The notes: generated by a model not told the origin, from the letters alone. Positions 40,494 through 49,718 are shown, numbered from the stretch's first letter. The stretch: DNA of 64,000 nucleotides from Clostridiales bacterium FE2011 (GCA_017569305.1 CP069418.1:1054001-1118000), one strand, 5' to 3'. Numbers and translations: made by a program.

Positions 40494-41207
40494 ATGAGGA
40501 TTCTTAATCTGGGAAACTGGGCAGTCAACAACTGGCTCATCCCCGGAGAAAATGGATATATCCTGATTGATACAGGTTATGAAAAAGGCTTTCGCCGGTT
40601 TCAGCGAAAGCTGAAGAAAAACGGGATCCGGCCGGACGAAATCAAGACGGTCTTTTTAACCCATGCCCATGATGATCACGCGGGATTCCTGAATGATGTT
40701 CTCGCTGTCACTCCGGCAAAGGTCATCCTGCATCCCAAGGCAGTCGAAGGCCTGAAGAAAGGGCAGAACTCCTTCACCGGCGGCTGCTCCGGCCGCCTGG
40801 CCTGGTGTTTCTGTCAGGTCCTGGCCTTCCTCGGGAAAGGGGAACACCGGTATCCTTCGATTAAAGGAGAGTATCTTGACCGCCTGGTCACGACTGATTC
40901 GGAAGCATTCCGTGCCATGAATCTTCCTTTTCAGGTTGTGGAAACGCCCGGGCATACGGCGGATCATATCTCCCTGCTGATGGAAGATACTGTCTTCTGC
41001 GGAGACGCCGCCATGAACGGCTTCCCCAGCCGGAAACGGGTTATCATCTGGATAGAGGATCTGCTTCAGTTCAGCCAGTCCTGGGAAAAACTCCTGCAGT
41101 CCGGAGCAAAGAGGATTTATCCCGGTCACGGAAAGCCATTTCCTGCAGCAGATCTGAAAAAGAACAAAGCGTATCTGGATCAGGTCAGGCTTTATCCGTT
41201 AAAATAA
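40494..41207 (+). CDS. Metallo-beta-lactamase-fold hydrolase
   Basis: A 237-residue hydrolase with the zinc motif THAHDDHAGF (about 63-72, HxHxDH), a third His in VVETPGHTADHISLL and the Asp in VFCGDAAMNG; RIYPGHGKPF gives the last His. No signal peptide. Family members include glyoxalase II-like and lactonase enzymes; the substrate is open. Fourth gene of the unit, with AAAGGAT before the ATG. Confidence 0.9.
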   Translation: MRILNLGNWAVNNWLIPGENGYILIDTGYEKGFRRFQRKLKKNGIRPDEIKTVFLTHAHDDHAGFLNDVLAVTPAKVILHPKAVEGLKKGQNSFTGGCSGRLAWCFCQVLAFLGKGEHRYPSIKGEYLDRLVTTDSEAFRAMNLPFQVVETPGHTADHISLLMEDTVFCGDAAMNGFPSRKRVIIWIEDLLQFSQSWEKLLQSGAKRIYPGHGKPFPAADLKKNKAYLDQVRLYPLK

Positions 41208-41244
41208 AATCCGCCTGCTAAACTTACACAGGGAGGATCAGACA

Positions 41245-41727
41245 ATGTTCAGGGAAATGAGACGGTTCAAACAGCAGATTCCCGAAGCGGAGTGCATTCA
41301 GATCCTGAAAGAGCAGCCCCGCGGTGTCCTTTCCATGCTGGGTGATGATGACTATCCCTATGGTATCCCGATGGATCACTGGTACTGCGAAGAAAACGGC
41401 AGGCTCTACTTCCACTGTGCGAAAACCGGTCATAAACTGGATGCGGTCCGGAAGCATGACAAGGTCAGTTTCTGTGTCTGTGACGAGGGCTTCCGGAAGG
41501 AAGGCGACTGGGCTCTGAACATCCGCAGCGTGATCATCTTCGGACGGATGCACATTGTGGATGAACAGGATGACGCACTGAGACGGAAAATCGCCGTTAA
41601 CCTGTGCAGAAAATTTACAGATGATGAAGCCTATTTGCAGAATGAACTTGTCAACGCCCTTCCCCGGGCCAGCTTTCTGGAACTGGTCCCGGAGCATATG
41701 ACCGGCAAGCTGGTCAATGAATCCTGA
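41245..41727 (+). CDS. Pyridoxamine 5'-phosphate oxidase-fold flavoprotein (NimA-like)
   Basis: A 160-residue split-barrel FMN-binding protein. The N-terminal RGVLSMLGDDDYPYGIPMDH and YFHCAKTGHKLDAVRKHDKV are typical of the NimA/5-nitroimidazole-reductase-like group that reduces nitro compounds or flavins. Fifth gene of the unit; AGGGAGG precedes the ATG. A detoxifying role is possible but the substrate is not shown. Confidence 0.88.
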   Translation: MFREMRRFKQQIPEAECIQILKEQPRGVLSMLGDDDYPYGIPMDHWYCEENGRLYFHCAKTGHKLDAVRKHDKVSFCVCDEGFRKEGDWALNIRSVIIFGRMHIVDEQDDALRRKIAVNLCRKFTDDEAYLQNELVNALPRASFLELVPEHMTGKLVNES

Positions 41728-41769
41728 TCGTTGATCCTGTTCTGATAATATGTACCTGAGGTGTTAAAA

Positions 41770-42657
41770 ATGGAGCGCAAACGGAACATCGGCCCTTTGC
41801 TGATTATTCTGGCCGGTATCTTCTGGGGCAGCATGGGAATCTTTGTCAGAAAACTTGGCACCTATGGATTCACCTCTGTCCAGATCGTAGCCATCCGCAT
41901 CACGCTGGCCGCGCTTGTTTTCAGTATAGTGCTGTTCATCCGGGACCGCTCCGGTTTCAGGATTACCCTGCGGGATCTTCCCCTTTTCCTTGGTCTTGGG
42001 TTCGGAAGCATACTGTTCTTCACAGTTTGTTATTTCACTGCCATTACCATCATGCCGCTTTCCACGGCAGCCATTCTGCTTTATACCTCGCCGATCTGGA
42101 TCATGCTGATGTCCATGCTTTTCTTCCGTGAAAAGCTGAACCGTATCAAGCTCATCGCCCTGGCTCTGGCCTTTGCCGGATGCGTCCTGGTTTCCGGAAT
42201 CTCCGGAGAAGGGATTACGCTGATCGGCCTGCTGATCGGTCTGGGTTCCGGCATTGGTTACGGCCTTTACAGTATCCTGGGCACTATTGCCCTCCGCCGG
42301 TATTCACCCTATACCGTCACAACATACACCTTCCTTTTCGCTGCCGCCGGCTCCTGGCTGGTTTGCGGTCCGGGAGACATGATGGCAAAGTTCTCGGCCG
42401 CGGCTGATCTGCCGTTCCTGCTCTTCTTCTGCTGCCTCACCGCGCTGGTAACCGCGGTCGTTCCTTTCCTGTCCTATACGCTCGGCCTTCGGACTGTGGA
42501 GGCCAGCCGCGCGGGAATCCTGGCTACCATTGAGCCTATGGTGGCAACGCTGATCGGAATTCTGGTTTTTGCTGAGCCGTTAACCCTGCTTTCGGGCCTG
42601 GGCATCCTCCTGATTCTCGCAGCGGTTGTCCTGCTGAATCGAAAACAGAATCAATAA
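41770..42657 (+). CDS. EamA/DMT-family transporter
   Basis: An exporter-type membrane protein of 295 residues with ten helices in two EamA repeats (about 10-145 and 155-290). The first starts IILAGIFWGSMGIFVR; the second contains FLSYTLGLRTVEASRAGILATIEP, a family hallmark. Members export amino acids and other metabolites. The ATG at 41770 has GAGGTG 6 nt before it; the GTG at 41761 is the alternative. Last gene of the six-gene unit, followed by a terminator. Confidence 0.93.
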   Translation: MERKRNIGPLLIILAGIFWGSMGIFVRKLGTYGFTSVQIVAIRITLAALVFSIVLFIRDRSGFRITLRDLPLFLGLGFGSILFFTVCYFTAITIMPLSTAAILLYTSPIWIMLMSMLFFREKLNRIKLIALALAFAGCVLVSGISGEGITLIGLLIGLGSGIGYGLYSILGTIALRRYSPYTVTTYTFLFAAAGSWLVCGPGDMMAKFSAAADLPFLLFFCCLTALVTAVVPFLSYTLGLRTVEASRAGILATIEPMVATLIGILVFAEPLTLLSGLGILLILAAVVLLNRKQNQ

Positions 42658-42660
42658 AAC

Positions 42661-42686
42661 AGGGACCGGATTAACCGGTCCCTTTC
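42661..42686. terminator. Terminator between convergent units
   Basis: AGGGACCGG, loop ATTAA, CCGGTCCCT, followed by TTCTTC. Confidence 0.75.
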
Positions 42687-42687
42687 T

Positions 42688-43215
42688 TCATGTTTGCAGT
42701 TCAATCAGGTAATGCTGTTTGAGGATGCCGTCCTCTTCGAATTCTTTCACCAGTTTCCCTCCGCAGCTCATGGCAGTCTTCGCGGAAGCTGTATTATCCT
42801 TGTCACAGGCGATGATCACCCGTTTCAGCTTCAGCTGTCCTGCGTATTCCAGGCAAAGCTCCAGCTGCTGTGTTCCGTATCCTTTTCCGCGTTCGGAAGG
42901 CCTGATACCATAGGCGATATGTCCGCCGCTTTCCAGCTCTTCTGTCAGGGTATGATGAATCTTGACGCATCCGATCAGCTTTCCGTCGGAAACGCGTCTG
43001 GAGAAAAACGTGCTTGTCTGCACAGTATTCTCCGGACTTTTCTCCCTGATGAACCGGATCCGGTTCAGCCATTCATCAAAACTGTCGTCAAACGCCAGGC
43101 CGCCGCTGCCATGAACCTGCCTGTCGCCAAAGGCAAAGTGCTCCTCTTTGTATTGAAGTATTTCATGCTCCATATCTTTCGAGGGGCTTACCAGCACAAG
43201 CTCATTCCGGTCCAT
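42688..43215 (-). CDS. GNAT acetyltransferase 4
   Basis: A 175-residue acetyltransferase of the RimJ/RimL-like type 3 subgroup. The N-terminal part has EHFAFGDRQVHGSGGLAFDD, a motif of a small GNAT subfamily. The acetyl-CoA loop is IRPSERGKGYGTQQLE (about 111-126) followed by IIACDKDNTASAKTAMSCGG. The ATG at 43215 has AGAGGA upstream. It follows the methyltransferase gene by 35 nt on the same strand. Confidence 0.88.
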   Translation of the reverse strand: MDRNELVLVSPSKDMEHEILQYKEEHFAFGDRQVHGSGGLAFDDSFDEWLNRIRFIREKSPENTVQTSTFFSRRVSDGKLIGCVKIHHTLTEELESGGHIAYGIRPSERGKGYGTQQLELCLEYAGQLKLKRVIIACDKDNTASAKTAMSCGGKLVKEFEEDGILKQHYLIELQT

Positions 43216-43250
43216 ACGCATTCCTCTGTCAGACATTCGGGATCTCTTCT

Positions 43251-43910
43251 TTACACGGTTGCGAGAACCGTACAGGTTTTCTCACTCCACCTTTTATCGA
43301 TCCGTACATCCCGGAAACCGGCCCGGCGCAGAACGTCCATCTCATGTTCAACCGTAAGGGGCGTATCGAAATGATAGAACTCATCTTCTGAGAGTCCCTG
43401 TTCTTTTTTCAGCCTGGCCAGCGTCTCAAAATATTCCTTTTCCAGTTCATCCGATTCTGCGAAGCAGTCCGTCAGCACAAACGTTCCGCCCGCTTTCAGC
43501 GCTGTGTGAAGCTTCCTGTACAGCGATTCTTTCATTTCATCCTTAAAATGATGCAGAGATTCCACGGACACCGCGGCGTCATATACATTCTCGCCAAGCG
43601 GCACGTCAAAATAGGAAGCCTGTACAAGGGTCAGGTCCTTCTCCGGAAACTTGGCCTTCAGGGCATTCAGCATCGCTTCAGACAGATCAATACCCGTGAC
43701 TTTCGCCTGGGGATTGAACCCAAAGTATTCTTCCAGTTCAAGGCCGGTACCGCAGCCCAGGTCAAGCACATTGCTTCCCGCGGTCTTCGGCAGCAGTGAA
43801 GCGGTATAGGCGTAGAAATCTGCCGCTTTTTCAACGTTGCTCATCATATGTTCATCATAGCCGTCAACACGTACGGCAAAAAAGTCATCCATTTTCTCCA
43901 AAGGACTCAT
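43251..43910 (-). CDS. SAM-dependent methyltransferase
   Basis: A class I methyltransferase of 219 residues with the SAM-binding motif VLDLGCGTGLELEE (about 48-61), the acidic VTGIDLSEAML and the motif VSVESLHHFKDEMK. It is cytoplasmic; the N-terminus DFFAVRVDGYDEHMM is common to a subgroup of small-molecule methyltransferases. AAGGAG precedes the ATG. It pairs with the downstream GNAT. The substrate is unknown. Confidence 0.9.
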   Translation of the reverse strand: MSPLEKMDDFFAVRVDGYDEHMMSNVEKAADFYAYTASLLPKTAGSNVLDLGCGTGLELEEYFGFNPQAKVTGIDLSEAMLNALKAKFPEKDLTLVQASYFDVPLGENVYDAAVSVESLHHFKDEMKESLYRKLHTALKAGGTFVLTDCFAESDELEKEYFETLARLKKEQGLSEDEFYHFDTPLTVEHEMDVLRRAGFRDVRIDKRWSEKTCTVLATV

Positions 43911-43984
43911 TCTGTTATCTCCTTAATATTCTCTCTCATTGTGTTTTTCCCGGGTTCAGCGGCTTCCCGGACAGTTTTCCTGTC

Positions 43985-45523
43985 TCAAAGAATACTCTGC
44001 AGTTCCTCCGCAACCGGTCCGCAGATTCTCTCCACTGTTCCCTCTGCAAAAGGATCAGAAAGTCCAGCAATTGCCAGCAGTTCCCGGAAGGATTTGCTTC
44101 CCCCTGCCCTGCACAGCTTCATATAGTTTTCCAGCGTCCTGGTCCGGTCGTTCCGCATCCCCCTATGGAACTCCCAGGTACTGATCTGGGCTATATCGTA
44201 TTCGATGTAATAAAAGGGCACTTCAACGATGTGTGTCTGATGAGGCCAGCATTTTCCTTCGCGCAGATCATCCTTGCTGATCCTGATCCAGGGCATGTAT
44301 TTCTGCGAAATATCTGCCCATAGTTCGCATAATACCGTCCTTGTTCTGCGGGGAAGATCATACATCCTGTGCTCAAATTCGTCAATTGCGCAGCGATACA
44401 CCAGGTTCTCCATCTGCTGAAGCATATGGTTTCGGATATACTCTTTTTTCCTGTCGCCCACAAACGATTCCAGATACGGATACATAAAGAGCTCCATTGT
44501 CTTGGAATGGATCTCATTCACTGCGGGGGAGGATCGATGATACTCGTACAGGGGCTGTGTCCGTGCCGCTGTATAAAATGCAAAGCCATGTCCGAACTCA
44601 TGCACCGCATATCCCGTTTCCATACCGTCTCCGGAATAATTGCCGATAACAAAAGGCAGCTTCTTGCCTGGAAACATACAGCAGGTCCAGAGAATCGACC
44701 GTTTGTTTTCCCGGCTGTCCAGATCATATAGTTCCTTTTGAATCATTTCTTCAACGAAGTTCCCGGTTTCTTCGGACAGTTCGTGAAACATCCTGCTGAT
44801 CGCGGCAATCAGTTCTCCGCTTCCTCGCGCAGCAGCGGGAAACCGGGTCTTCTCAACCCCGCGTCTTTTCAGGTCATCCAGGACCGGCGTGACAGTTTTT
44901 TGTACCTGTTTCCTGAAAACGGACAGTTCATCCCGTCCGTAATCATACCGGTTTCTCAGCCGGTATCCCAGTTCTATATAATCTTTATATCCAAGAGATG
45001 CCGCAAGATCGCGACGGATTTCGATCAACCGGCTAAACACTTCAAACAACTCATTGTCATCCCTGTTACTGTTTCTCATCAGCCGTCTGTATTCCGTTTT
45101 CAGCCGGGACTCCTCCGTCTGCAGTTTCAGGCTGTCTGCCTCATTCACAGTCGTTTTCTCTTTTATCTGCGCAAAGATCATGCTTCCAAACTCGTTCTCC
45201 AGTCCGGACGCGAAGCATGAATGCTTTGCCAGCAGATTACATTCATCGCGGAGAGCATAAACTTCCGGGTCTTCCATATTCTGAATTTTTACTTCTTCTG
45301 TGCTGTTTTCATAATCCATTCCACACAAATGCCGGACATATGCAATCTCTTCCTGGAATTCCATGTATTCGCATTCTGCTTTCACAGCAAGCCACGCTTC
45401 ACGCAGTTCTTCATAGGATGCCGCGTCCCGGATACGTGTTTTCAGTCCGTTCAGACGGTTTTTCAGCGCTGTGTAATCCGGTCTTTCATAGACCCATTGT
45501 GAAAACCGCATGGTTATGTTCAT
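43985..45523 (-). CDS. M3-family oligoendopeptidase
   Basis: A cytoplasmic zinc oligopeptidase of 512 residues (PepF-like) that degrades short peptides. The catalytic motif YAVHEFGHGFAFYT (about 328-341) is followed by the third ligand Glu in NEIHSKTMELFMYPY. It is shorter than classical PepF (about 600), with a compact N-terminal domain. Its ATG at 45523 overlaps the stop of the CPBP gene (ATGA), so the two peptidase genes are coupled; an ATG at 45511 is an alternative start. Confidence 0.92.
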   Translation of the reverse strand: MNITMRFSQWVYERPDYTALKNRLNGLKTRIRDAASYEELREAWLAVKAECEYMEFQEEIAYVRHLCGMDYENSTEEVKIQNMEDPEVYALRDECNLLAKHSCFASGLENEFGSMIFAQIKEKTTVNEADSLKLQTEESRLKTEYRRLMRNSNRDDNELFEVFSRLIEIRRDLAASLGYKDYIELGYRLRNRYDYGRDELSVFRKQVQKTVTPVLDDLKRRGVEKTRFPAAARGSGELIAAISRMFHELSEETGNFVEEMIQKELYDLDSRENKRSILWTCCMFPGKKLPFVIGNYSGDGMETGYAVHEFGHGFAFYTAARTQPLYEYHRSSPAVNEIHSKTMELFMYPYLESFVGDRKKEYIRNHMLQQMENLVYRCAIDEFEHRMYDLPRRTRTVLCELWADISQKYMPWIRISKDDLREGKCWPHQTHIVEVPFYYIEYDIAQISTWEFHRGMRNDRTRTLENYMKLCRAGGSKSFRELLAIAGLSDPFAEGTVERICGPVAEELQSIL

Positions 45524-46254
45524 CCTTTCAGGTGCTTCCGGTTCCATAGGGTATACACGCCCAGCAGTACGGCGCTGGCTCCGACCAGGATCGCTGTCGC
45601 AGTCACAGGCCCGCCGAGGACCTGCATCTGCGCCTCCTCGTTTGAAATCACGGAAAAAGCATTAAACACGCTGTGAAACACGATGCAGGGAACCAGGCTT
45701 CCGCCTCTGTGAAACAGAATTACCAGCGTAAAACCAATCACCACAGCAAAAATGATCTGGCCGCAGGTTTCAAGCAGATCCTGGCCGTTGATCAGGTTCA
45801 CGATATGGCCGATTCCGAAGGTCACCGCTGAAACAACCACAGCCCGTGCCAGGTTCTTCTTTTCCATTGCCCGGAACAGGAATCCGCGGAAGATCATCTC
45901 CTCCAGGAAACCCACACACAGCATGCTGACTACAAACAGCATGGATTCCACAGGCGCGTAACGCAGTGCCGGGCTGAAAACAACCTTATAGCTGGCAACC
46001 AGTACCAGCGGCAGGAAAAACCAGGCCTGGGAGAGCCGGTATCGGGGAAGGAAAAGCCCGTATTTCTCTGTCAGTCCGTTCCTTTTCACCCATACCAGGA
46101 TAAAAGCAGCCAGCCCGGCATGGAATATCGCCGGGAACAGCTTATAAATCCCGGCCATTTCGCTCAGTGCTTCCGCCAGGCAGGTGCCAAAGATATAGAT
46201 CAGAATCCACATAACGGCAAAAGCCGTTTCATTCTTCTCATACAGTTTTGTCAT
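45520..46254 (-). CDS. CPBP-family intramembrane metalloprotease
   Basis: A membrane protease (Rce1/CAAX-like, Abi family) of 244 residues with about eight helices. The catalytic motif EEMIFRGFLFRAME (EExxxR), FGIGHIVNL (FxxxH) and a third His in CIVFHSVFNAF are all present. In bacteria members act in bacteriocin maturation or self-immunity. It leads a two-gene unit with the M3 peptidase. No peptide precursor gene is evident nearby. Confidence 0.92.
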   Translation of the reverse strand: MTKLYEKNETAFAVMWILIYIFGTCLAEALSEMAGIYKLFPAIFHAGLAAFILVWVKRNGLTEKYGLFLPRYRLSQAWFFLPLVLVASYKVVFSPALRYAPVESMLFVVSMLCVGFLEEMIFRGFLFRAMEKKNLARAVVVSAVTFGIGHIVNLINGQDLLETCGQIIFAVVIGFTLVILFHRGGSLVPCIVFHSVFNAFSVISNEEAQMQVLGGPVTATAILVGASAVLLGVYTLWNRKHLKG

Positions 46255-46297
46255 GATCGTTCCCTTATATCATTTCAGTTTCTGGTATATTCCCGGA

Positions 46298-46786
46298 TCA
46301 GGATCTGTTTATATGCTGCATCATTTCTTTAACGATATCCCCGATCCGCTTGTGATCGGTATCTATGACAATATCTTCGGAGCAGGGCGGCAGGTGAAGC
46401 CAGTAGTAATTCGTTTCCCCTTTATCGCCCCGTTTGTCGTGCCGTTCTTTCAGCGTTTCTTCCGAACAGGTGAGTGTGAAACCGATCACCTGGTAGTCTT
46501 TGGCGGTAATCCCGTTCAGGATTCCCTCGCGGATCCCAGGATCCGTCAGCACAACAGAGGTGAAAAACACATATTCAAAATCCGAATCCAGGTAGTTTGA
46601 CAGGATAAAGGACATGCTTTTATCCCCGTTGCGCAGCCGCCTGTCTGTCACAGAAAAAGGATGAACGCACCAGCACCAGTCTCCGTCCAGATAGGCGCTG
46701 TTATTATAGCTTTCAAACAGACGTTCACCAACGGCAGTCTTCCCGACGCAGGGGGAACCGCTGATGAGAATCAGCTTTTTCTGCAT
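46298..46786 (-). CDS. P-loop nucleoside/small-molecule kinase-like protein
   Basis: A 162-residue P-loop protein: Walker A ISGSPCVGKTAVGE (about 8-21), then LDGDWCWCVHPF, where the DGD would bind substrate, and a lid-like Arg-rich segment LKERHDKRGDKG. It resembles small AAA/shikimate-kinase-like nucleotidyl kinases of unknown substrate. The ATG follows AAGGAG. It lies 21 nt after a GNAT gene, suggesting co-transcription. Confidence 0.8.
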   Translation of the reverse strand: MQKKLILISGSPCVGKTAVGERLFESYNNSAYLDGDWCWCVHPFSVTDRRLRNGDKSMSFILSNYLDSDFEYVFFTSVVLTDPGIREGILNGITAKDYQVIGFTLTCSEETLKERHDKRGDKGETNYYWLHLPPCSEDIVIDTDHKRIGDIVKEMMQHINRS

Positions 46787-46807
46787 GCTTTTCTGCTCCT
46801 TATGTGT

Positions 46808-47296
46808 TTATTGTTTGACGCTGAATCGGAACAGCGGATCCCCACCCTCTTCCGTTCCGTACTGTACCATGCCGCCTTTTTCCATGGCCCGTTTTGACGC
46901 GATATTGTCTTTATCGCAACCTCCGTGAACGCTCTGAAGGCAGAAATCTTCCGCCGCGATCCTCAGCAGTTCCTTCACACACTGTGTTCCATATCCTTTG
47001 CCGCGATATTCCTCATCCAGCAGGATGAAGATCTCCGGTTCTGTATGGCTTGCCCGTCCATCCAGTCCGCACCATCCCATGATGGTTCCGGGATGATCTT
47101 TCCCGCAGACAGCGAGGCACAGATGATAGATGCAGCCTTTGGTGTTTTTCGCGTAGTTATCACGCATATAGTCAATCGCGCCCCGTGCCTCCGCTTCAGA
47201 AACAGGTCGATGATCAGACGGCCAGGTCCGGACGACTTCAGGTAAATCTTCTTCTGTTACAAAATGTAGAATCAGTTGTTCTGTCTGATAGTCCAT
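46808..47296 (-). CDS. GNAT acetyltransferase 5
   Basis: A 162-residue acetyltransferase (RimJ/RimL-like) with the loop LLDEEYRGKGYGTQCVK (about 92-108) and SVHGGCDKDNIASKRAMEKGG. It is similar in plan to GNAT 4: both have the CDKDN..A segment. GGGGGG precedes the ATG. The substrate is unknown. Confidence 0.88.
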   Translation of the reverse strand: MDYQTEQLILHFVTEEDLPEVVRTWPSDHRPVSEAEARGAIDYMRDNYAKNTKGCIYHLCLAVCGKDHPGTIMGWCGLDGRASHTEPEIFILLDEEYRGKGYGTQCVKELLRIAAEDFCLQSVHGGCDKDNIASKRAMEKGGMVQYGTEEGGDPLFRFSVKQ

Positions 47297-47399
47297 CGGT
47301 GTTCCCCCCTGTTCGCTAATCTATTGACTTGAAAAAAATTAGCATCAGTATATCACGAATAATCAGGATCAGAAAGGTGGAAAAACGGGATTTTGCCCT

Positions 47400-47984
47400 T
47401 TACGCAAGGATTTTCTTCATCCGGATGGGATATCCGGATCCCAGGAAGCGCATCAGGGACGTTTTCTCATTTCTGTCAACCGTAAAGCCATGCTTCTCAT
47501 ACAGGCTGATGGCCGGCTGGTTGTTGGAAAACACATGCAGATAACATACAGAGTATTTCTTTTGTTTGAATACATCATTCAGCAGGGCAGACGCAACGCC
47601 TTTCCGTCTTGCCTCGCTCCCCGTCACAAGCACGTCAATATACAACTCGTCCTGGAAACTCACCACCGGCTTCTGGAAAATGGCGTTCATCTGTTTGCTG
47701 ATAATGGCGCCCTTCATTCTCCCGAAAAGCCGCACGCAGGTATCCAAACGAAAGTCGATTGGTCGTATTTCGTGTGTGGCAATTCCCAGCAGGCCCAGTA
47801 CCTTTCCGTTTTCCACATAACACCTGAACAGGTTCGGATGGAAGATCTCCAGCATCAGTTCCTTTTTCAGTTTTTCATCCTTGGAAAAAGTCATCATGTG
47901 ACCGAAGCCTTCCATAAACAGATCCACAGCCTGGCTTTTCTGTGTAAGCGTCAGTCGCGCATATTCCATAATCTCATAACTCAT
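47400..47984 (-). CDS. GNAT acetyltransferase 6
   Basis: A 194-residue acetyltransferase: VLVTGSEARRKGVASALLND (about 119-138) is the acetyl-CoA loop and NQPAISLYEKHGFTVDRNE the C-terminal strand-helix. An N-terminal extension contains VDLFMEGFGHMMTF. The ATG at 47984 follows GAGGAGGG; the frame also has an ATG at 48023 with a weaker site. It stands alone. The substrate is unknown. Confidence 0.85.
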   Translation of the reverse strand: MSYEIMEYARLTLTQKSQAVDLFMEGFGHMMTFSKDEKLKKELMLEIFHPNLFRCYVENGKVLGLLGIATHEIRPIDFRLDTCVRLFGRMKGAIISKQMNAIFQKPVVSFQDELYIDVLVTGSEARRKGVASALLNDVFKQKKYSVCYLHVFSNNQPAISLYEKHGFTVDRNEKTSLMRFLGSGYPIRMKKILA

Positions 47985-48115
47985 TACAGCAAATCCCTCC
48001 TCTGCATTGATGAGTACCTTCATGGTACTTCTCCGGAGAGAAGGGTAAAAGGGGATCTCATTAAAGGAAGATGATAATTTGCTTTGAATAATGCAATCCT
48101 GTTCCGGCCCTGCAC

Positions 48116-48152
48116 AAAAACAGATCCCGTTCGCTGGCGAACCGGATCTGTT
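48116..48152 (-). terminator. Intrinsic terminator after the exported protein gene
   Basis: On the minus strand AACAGATCC.GTTCGC pairs with GCGAAC.GGATCTGTT around a CA loop with one internal mismatch, followed by TTTG. Confidence 0.8.
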
Positions 48153-48176
48153 CTGAATTTTTACGCTTTTTCAGAA

Positions 48177-48815
48177 TTACAGGAGGTAAAAATACGTGAA
48201 TACTTCGTCTGTTGTATCTGTCTGGAAGGTTGTGGCTGTCACTGTCACCATATAATCATCCCGGAGTTCCCACAACTGTTTGAAGTACACCGGTATGCTC
48301 CCGATTTTATACGATCCCTTCACACCGGTGAAGGTTTGACCCCCGACAGTGACCTCTTCCACACCCACCTGAACGTCTGTGTAGCCGGCTCCTCCCAGCA
48401 TGGCCTTGAATCCATCCAGTGAATTCTCCGCCACATATGCAAGTCCCATCAATTTGTAGACAGCTGTAAAATTCTTTATATTCTGGATCTGGATATTTAC
48501 ATTCTGCTGATGGTCCGGTTTTTCAGCCATCATGATGCCGATATTTCGGTCAATCAGTTCGTCCAGCTCATGGAGCAGGGCTTCCTTCGTCCTTTGGTTG
48601 ACTTTTTCCAGTTCCTCATCCGTATAATAATGCCATCCTTCCAGTGTGCATCCCAGCCCAAGAAAACCATTCTCGTATGTTTCATTCTTCACTTCGCCGA
48701 AAAGCGTATCCACGGCCGCTGTCTCGGCCTGAACCGATATCACCATGCATACTGACATAATCACCAGTATGATGGCAGTCAGTCTCCTGATTTTTGCACC
48801 GTTGTTGCTGAACAT
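48177..48815 (-). CDS. Exported protein of unknown function
   Basis: I do not recognise this 212-residue protein. After a basic start (MFSNNGAKIRRL) it has a hydrophobic segment ending VISVQAET, a signal peptide of about 30 residues or an anchor. The mature part is mixed alpha/beta with LGLGCTLEGWHYYTDEELE and a C-terminal sheet-rich part. The ATG at 48815 follows GGGGGA. It lies just downstream of an ABC exporter operon but behind its own terminator. Confidence 0.7.
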   Translation of the reverse strand: MFSNNGAKIRRLTAIILVIMSVCMVISVQAETAAVDTLFGEVKNETYENGFLGLGCTLEGWHYYTDEELEKVNQRTKEALLHELDELIDRNIGIMMAEKPDHQQNVNIQIQNIKNFTAVYKLMGLAYVAENSLDGFKAMLGGAGYTDVQVGVEEVTVGGQTFTGVKGSYKIGSIPVYFKQLWELRDDYMVTVTATTFQTDTTDEVFTYFYLL

Positions 48816-48896
48816 ATGCGGTGTCCCCCTTGCGTATTTACTTTGCCTTGTCAGCCATAATGTATACTGTCTTTCCGCTTCTGTCAATTCATGCAC

Positions 48897-48938
48897 AAAA
48901 AAAGACCCGGTTCACCCCGGAACCGGATCTGTTTTTTT
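48897..48938 (-). terminator. Intrinsic terminator of the MerR-ABC operon
   Basis: AGATCCGGTTC pairs with GAACCGGGTCT (minus strand, one G-U), followed by TTTTTTT. Confidence 0.85.
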
Positions 48939-48947
48939 ATGTTCGTC

Positions 48948-49718
48948 TCACAATTGTTTTCTGTTGAATGCGGAAACGCTGACCGCAAGGCACACCGGTA
49001 TCATCGCTGCTGCGATGACCAGCGGCACTGTATAAGCCTTTGGCTCCGCCATGCCGTATATCAGGGATGTCCCGTCCATCAGCATCGTCGGCATAATCTT
49101 TTTCAGCCCGGAAAAGAAGCTGAGCAGGTAGGAAACAAGCACCACGCTGCCTGTTCCGGCCAGTACGCCTGTATTTGACCCTGCCATCGTGGAGAACAGG
49201 ACCATCAGTGCAACAGCAAACAGCCCGAACACCCACCAGCAGGTCACGGAGAACAGCAAGTGCTGCACCATGGCGTTGTCCCAGAAAAACGCGGTATATC
49301 CGCAGGTGATTCCGGCGCACAGCCAGTAGCAGATTGTCCACAGGAAAACCAGTACAACCGCTTTGGCAGCAACAACCTTATGGCGTTCCAGTCCTTTTGT
49401 CAGGGACAGCAGCAGGGTTCCCGTCTGGTATTCCCGGGTAAAGATGCTGCTTTCAATCAGGACAAAAGCGATTAACCCGATCGGCATATTCTTGAAAAAC
49501 TGCACCCAGGAATCCATAGCGGTTACGGAAACAGAGGTGAAAATCAGGCCGCTTCCGGCCAGGGAGTCCGCCATCATTTCCATCAGCCAGGGCGTCAGCT
49601 TTGCGATAGCCGGACTCATAATGCCCAGCACAATGAACAGGATGCCAAGGATAATCAGCTTCCCGGAACGCCGCTGTTCCAGCATTTCTTTGCGGATGAA
49701 GGCCAGTAAAGATTTCAT
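48948..49718 (-). CDS. ABC-2 type permease
   Basis: A membrane permease of 256 residues with six helices of the ABC-2 class (NosY/YtrC-like). The first cytoplasmic segment MKSLLAFIRKEMLEQRRSGK and the REYQTGTLLLSLTKGLERHK amphipathic stretch (about 92-111) are typical. The ATG overlaps the ATPase stop (ATGA). It forms an exporter with the ATPase gene before it. Substrate unknown. Confidence 0.9.
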   Translation of the reverse strand: MKSLLAFIRKEMLEQRRSGKLIILGILFIVLGIMSPAIAKLTPWLMEMMADSLAGSGLIFTSVSVTAMDSWVQFFKNMPIGLIAFVLIESSIFTREYQTGTLLLSLTKGLERHKVVAAKAVVLVFLWTICYWLCAGITCGYTAFFWDNAMVQHLLFSVTCWWVFGLFAVALMVLFSTMAGSNTGVLAGTGSVVLVSYLLSFFSGLKKIMPTMLMDGTSLIYGMAEPKAYTVPLVIAAAMIPVCLAVSVSAFNRKQL

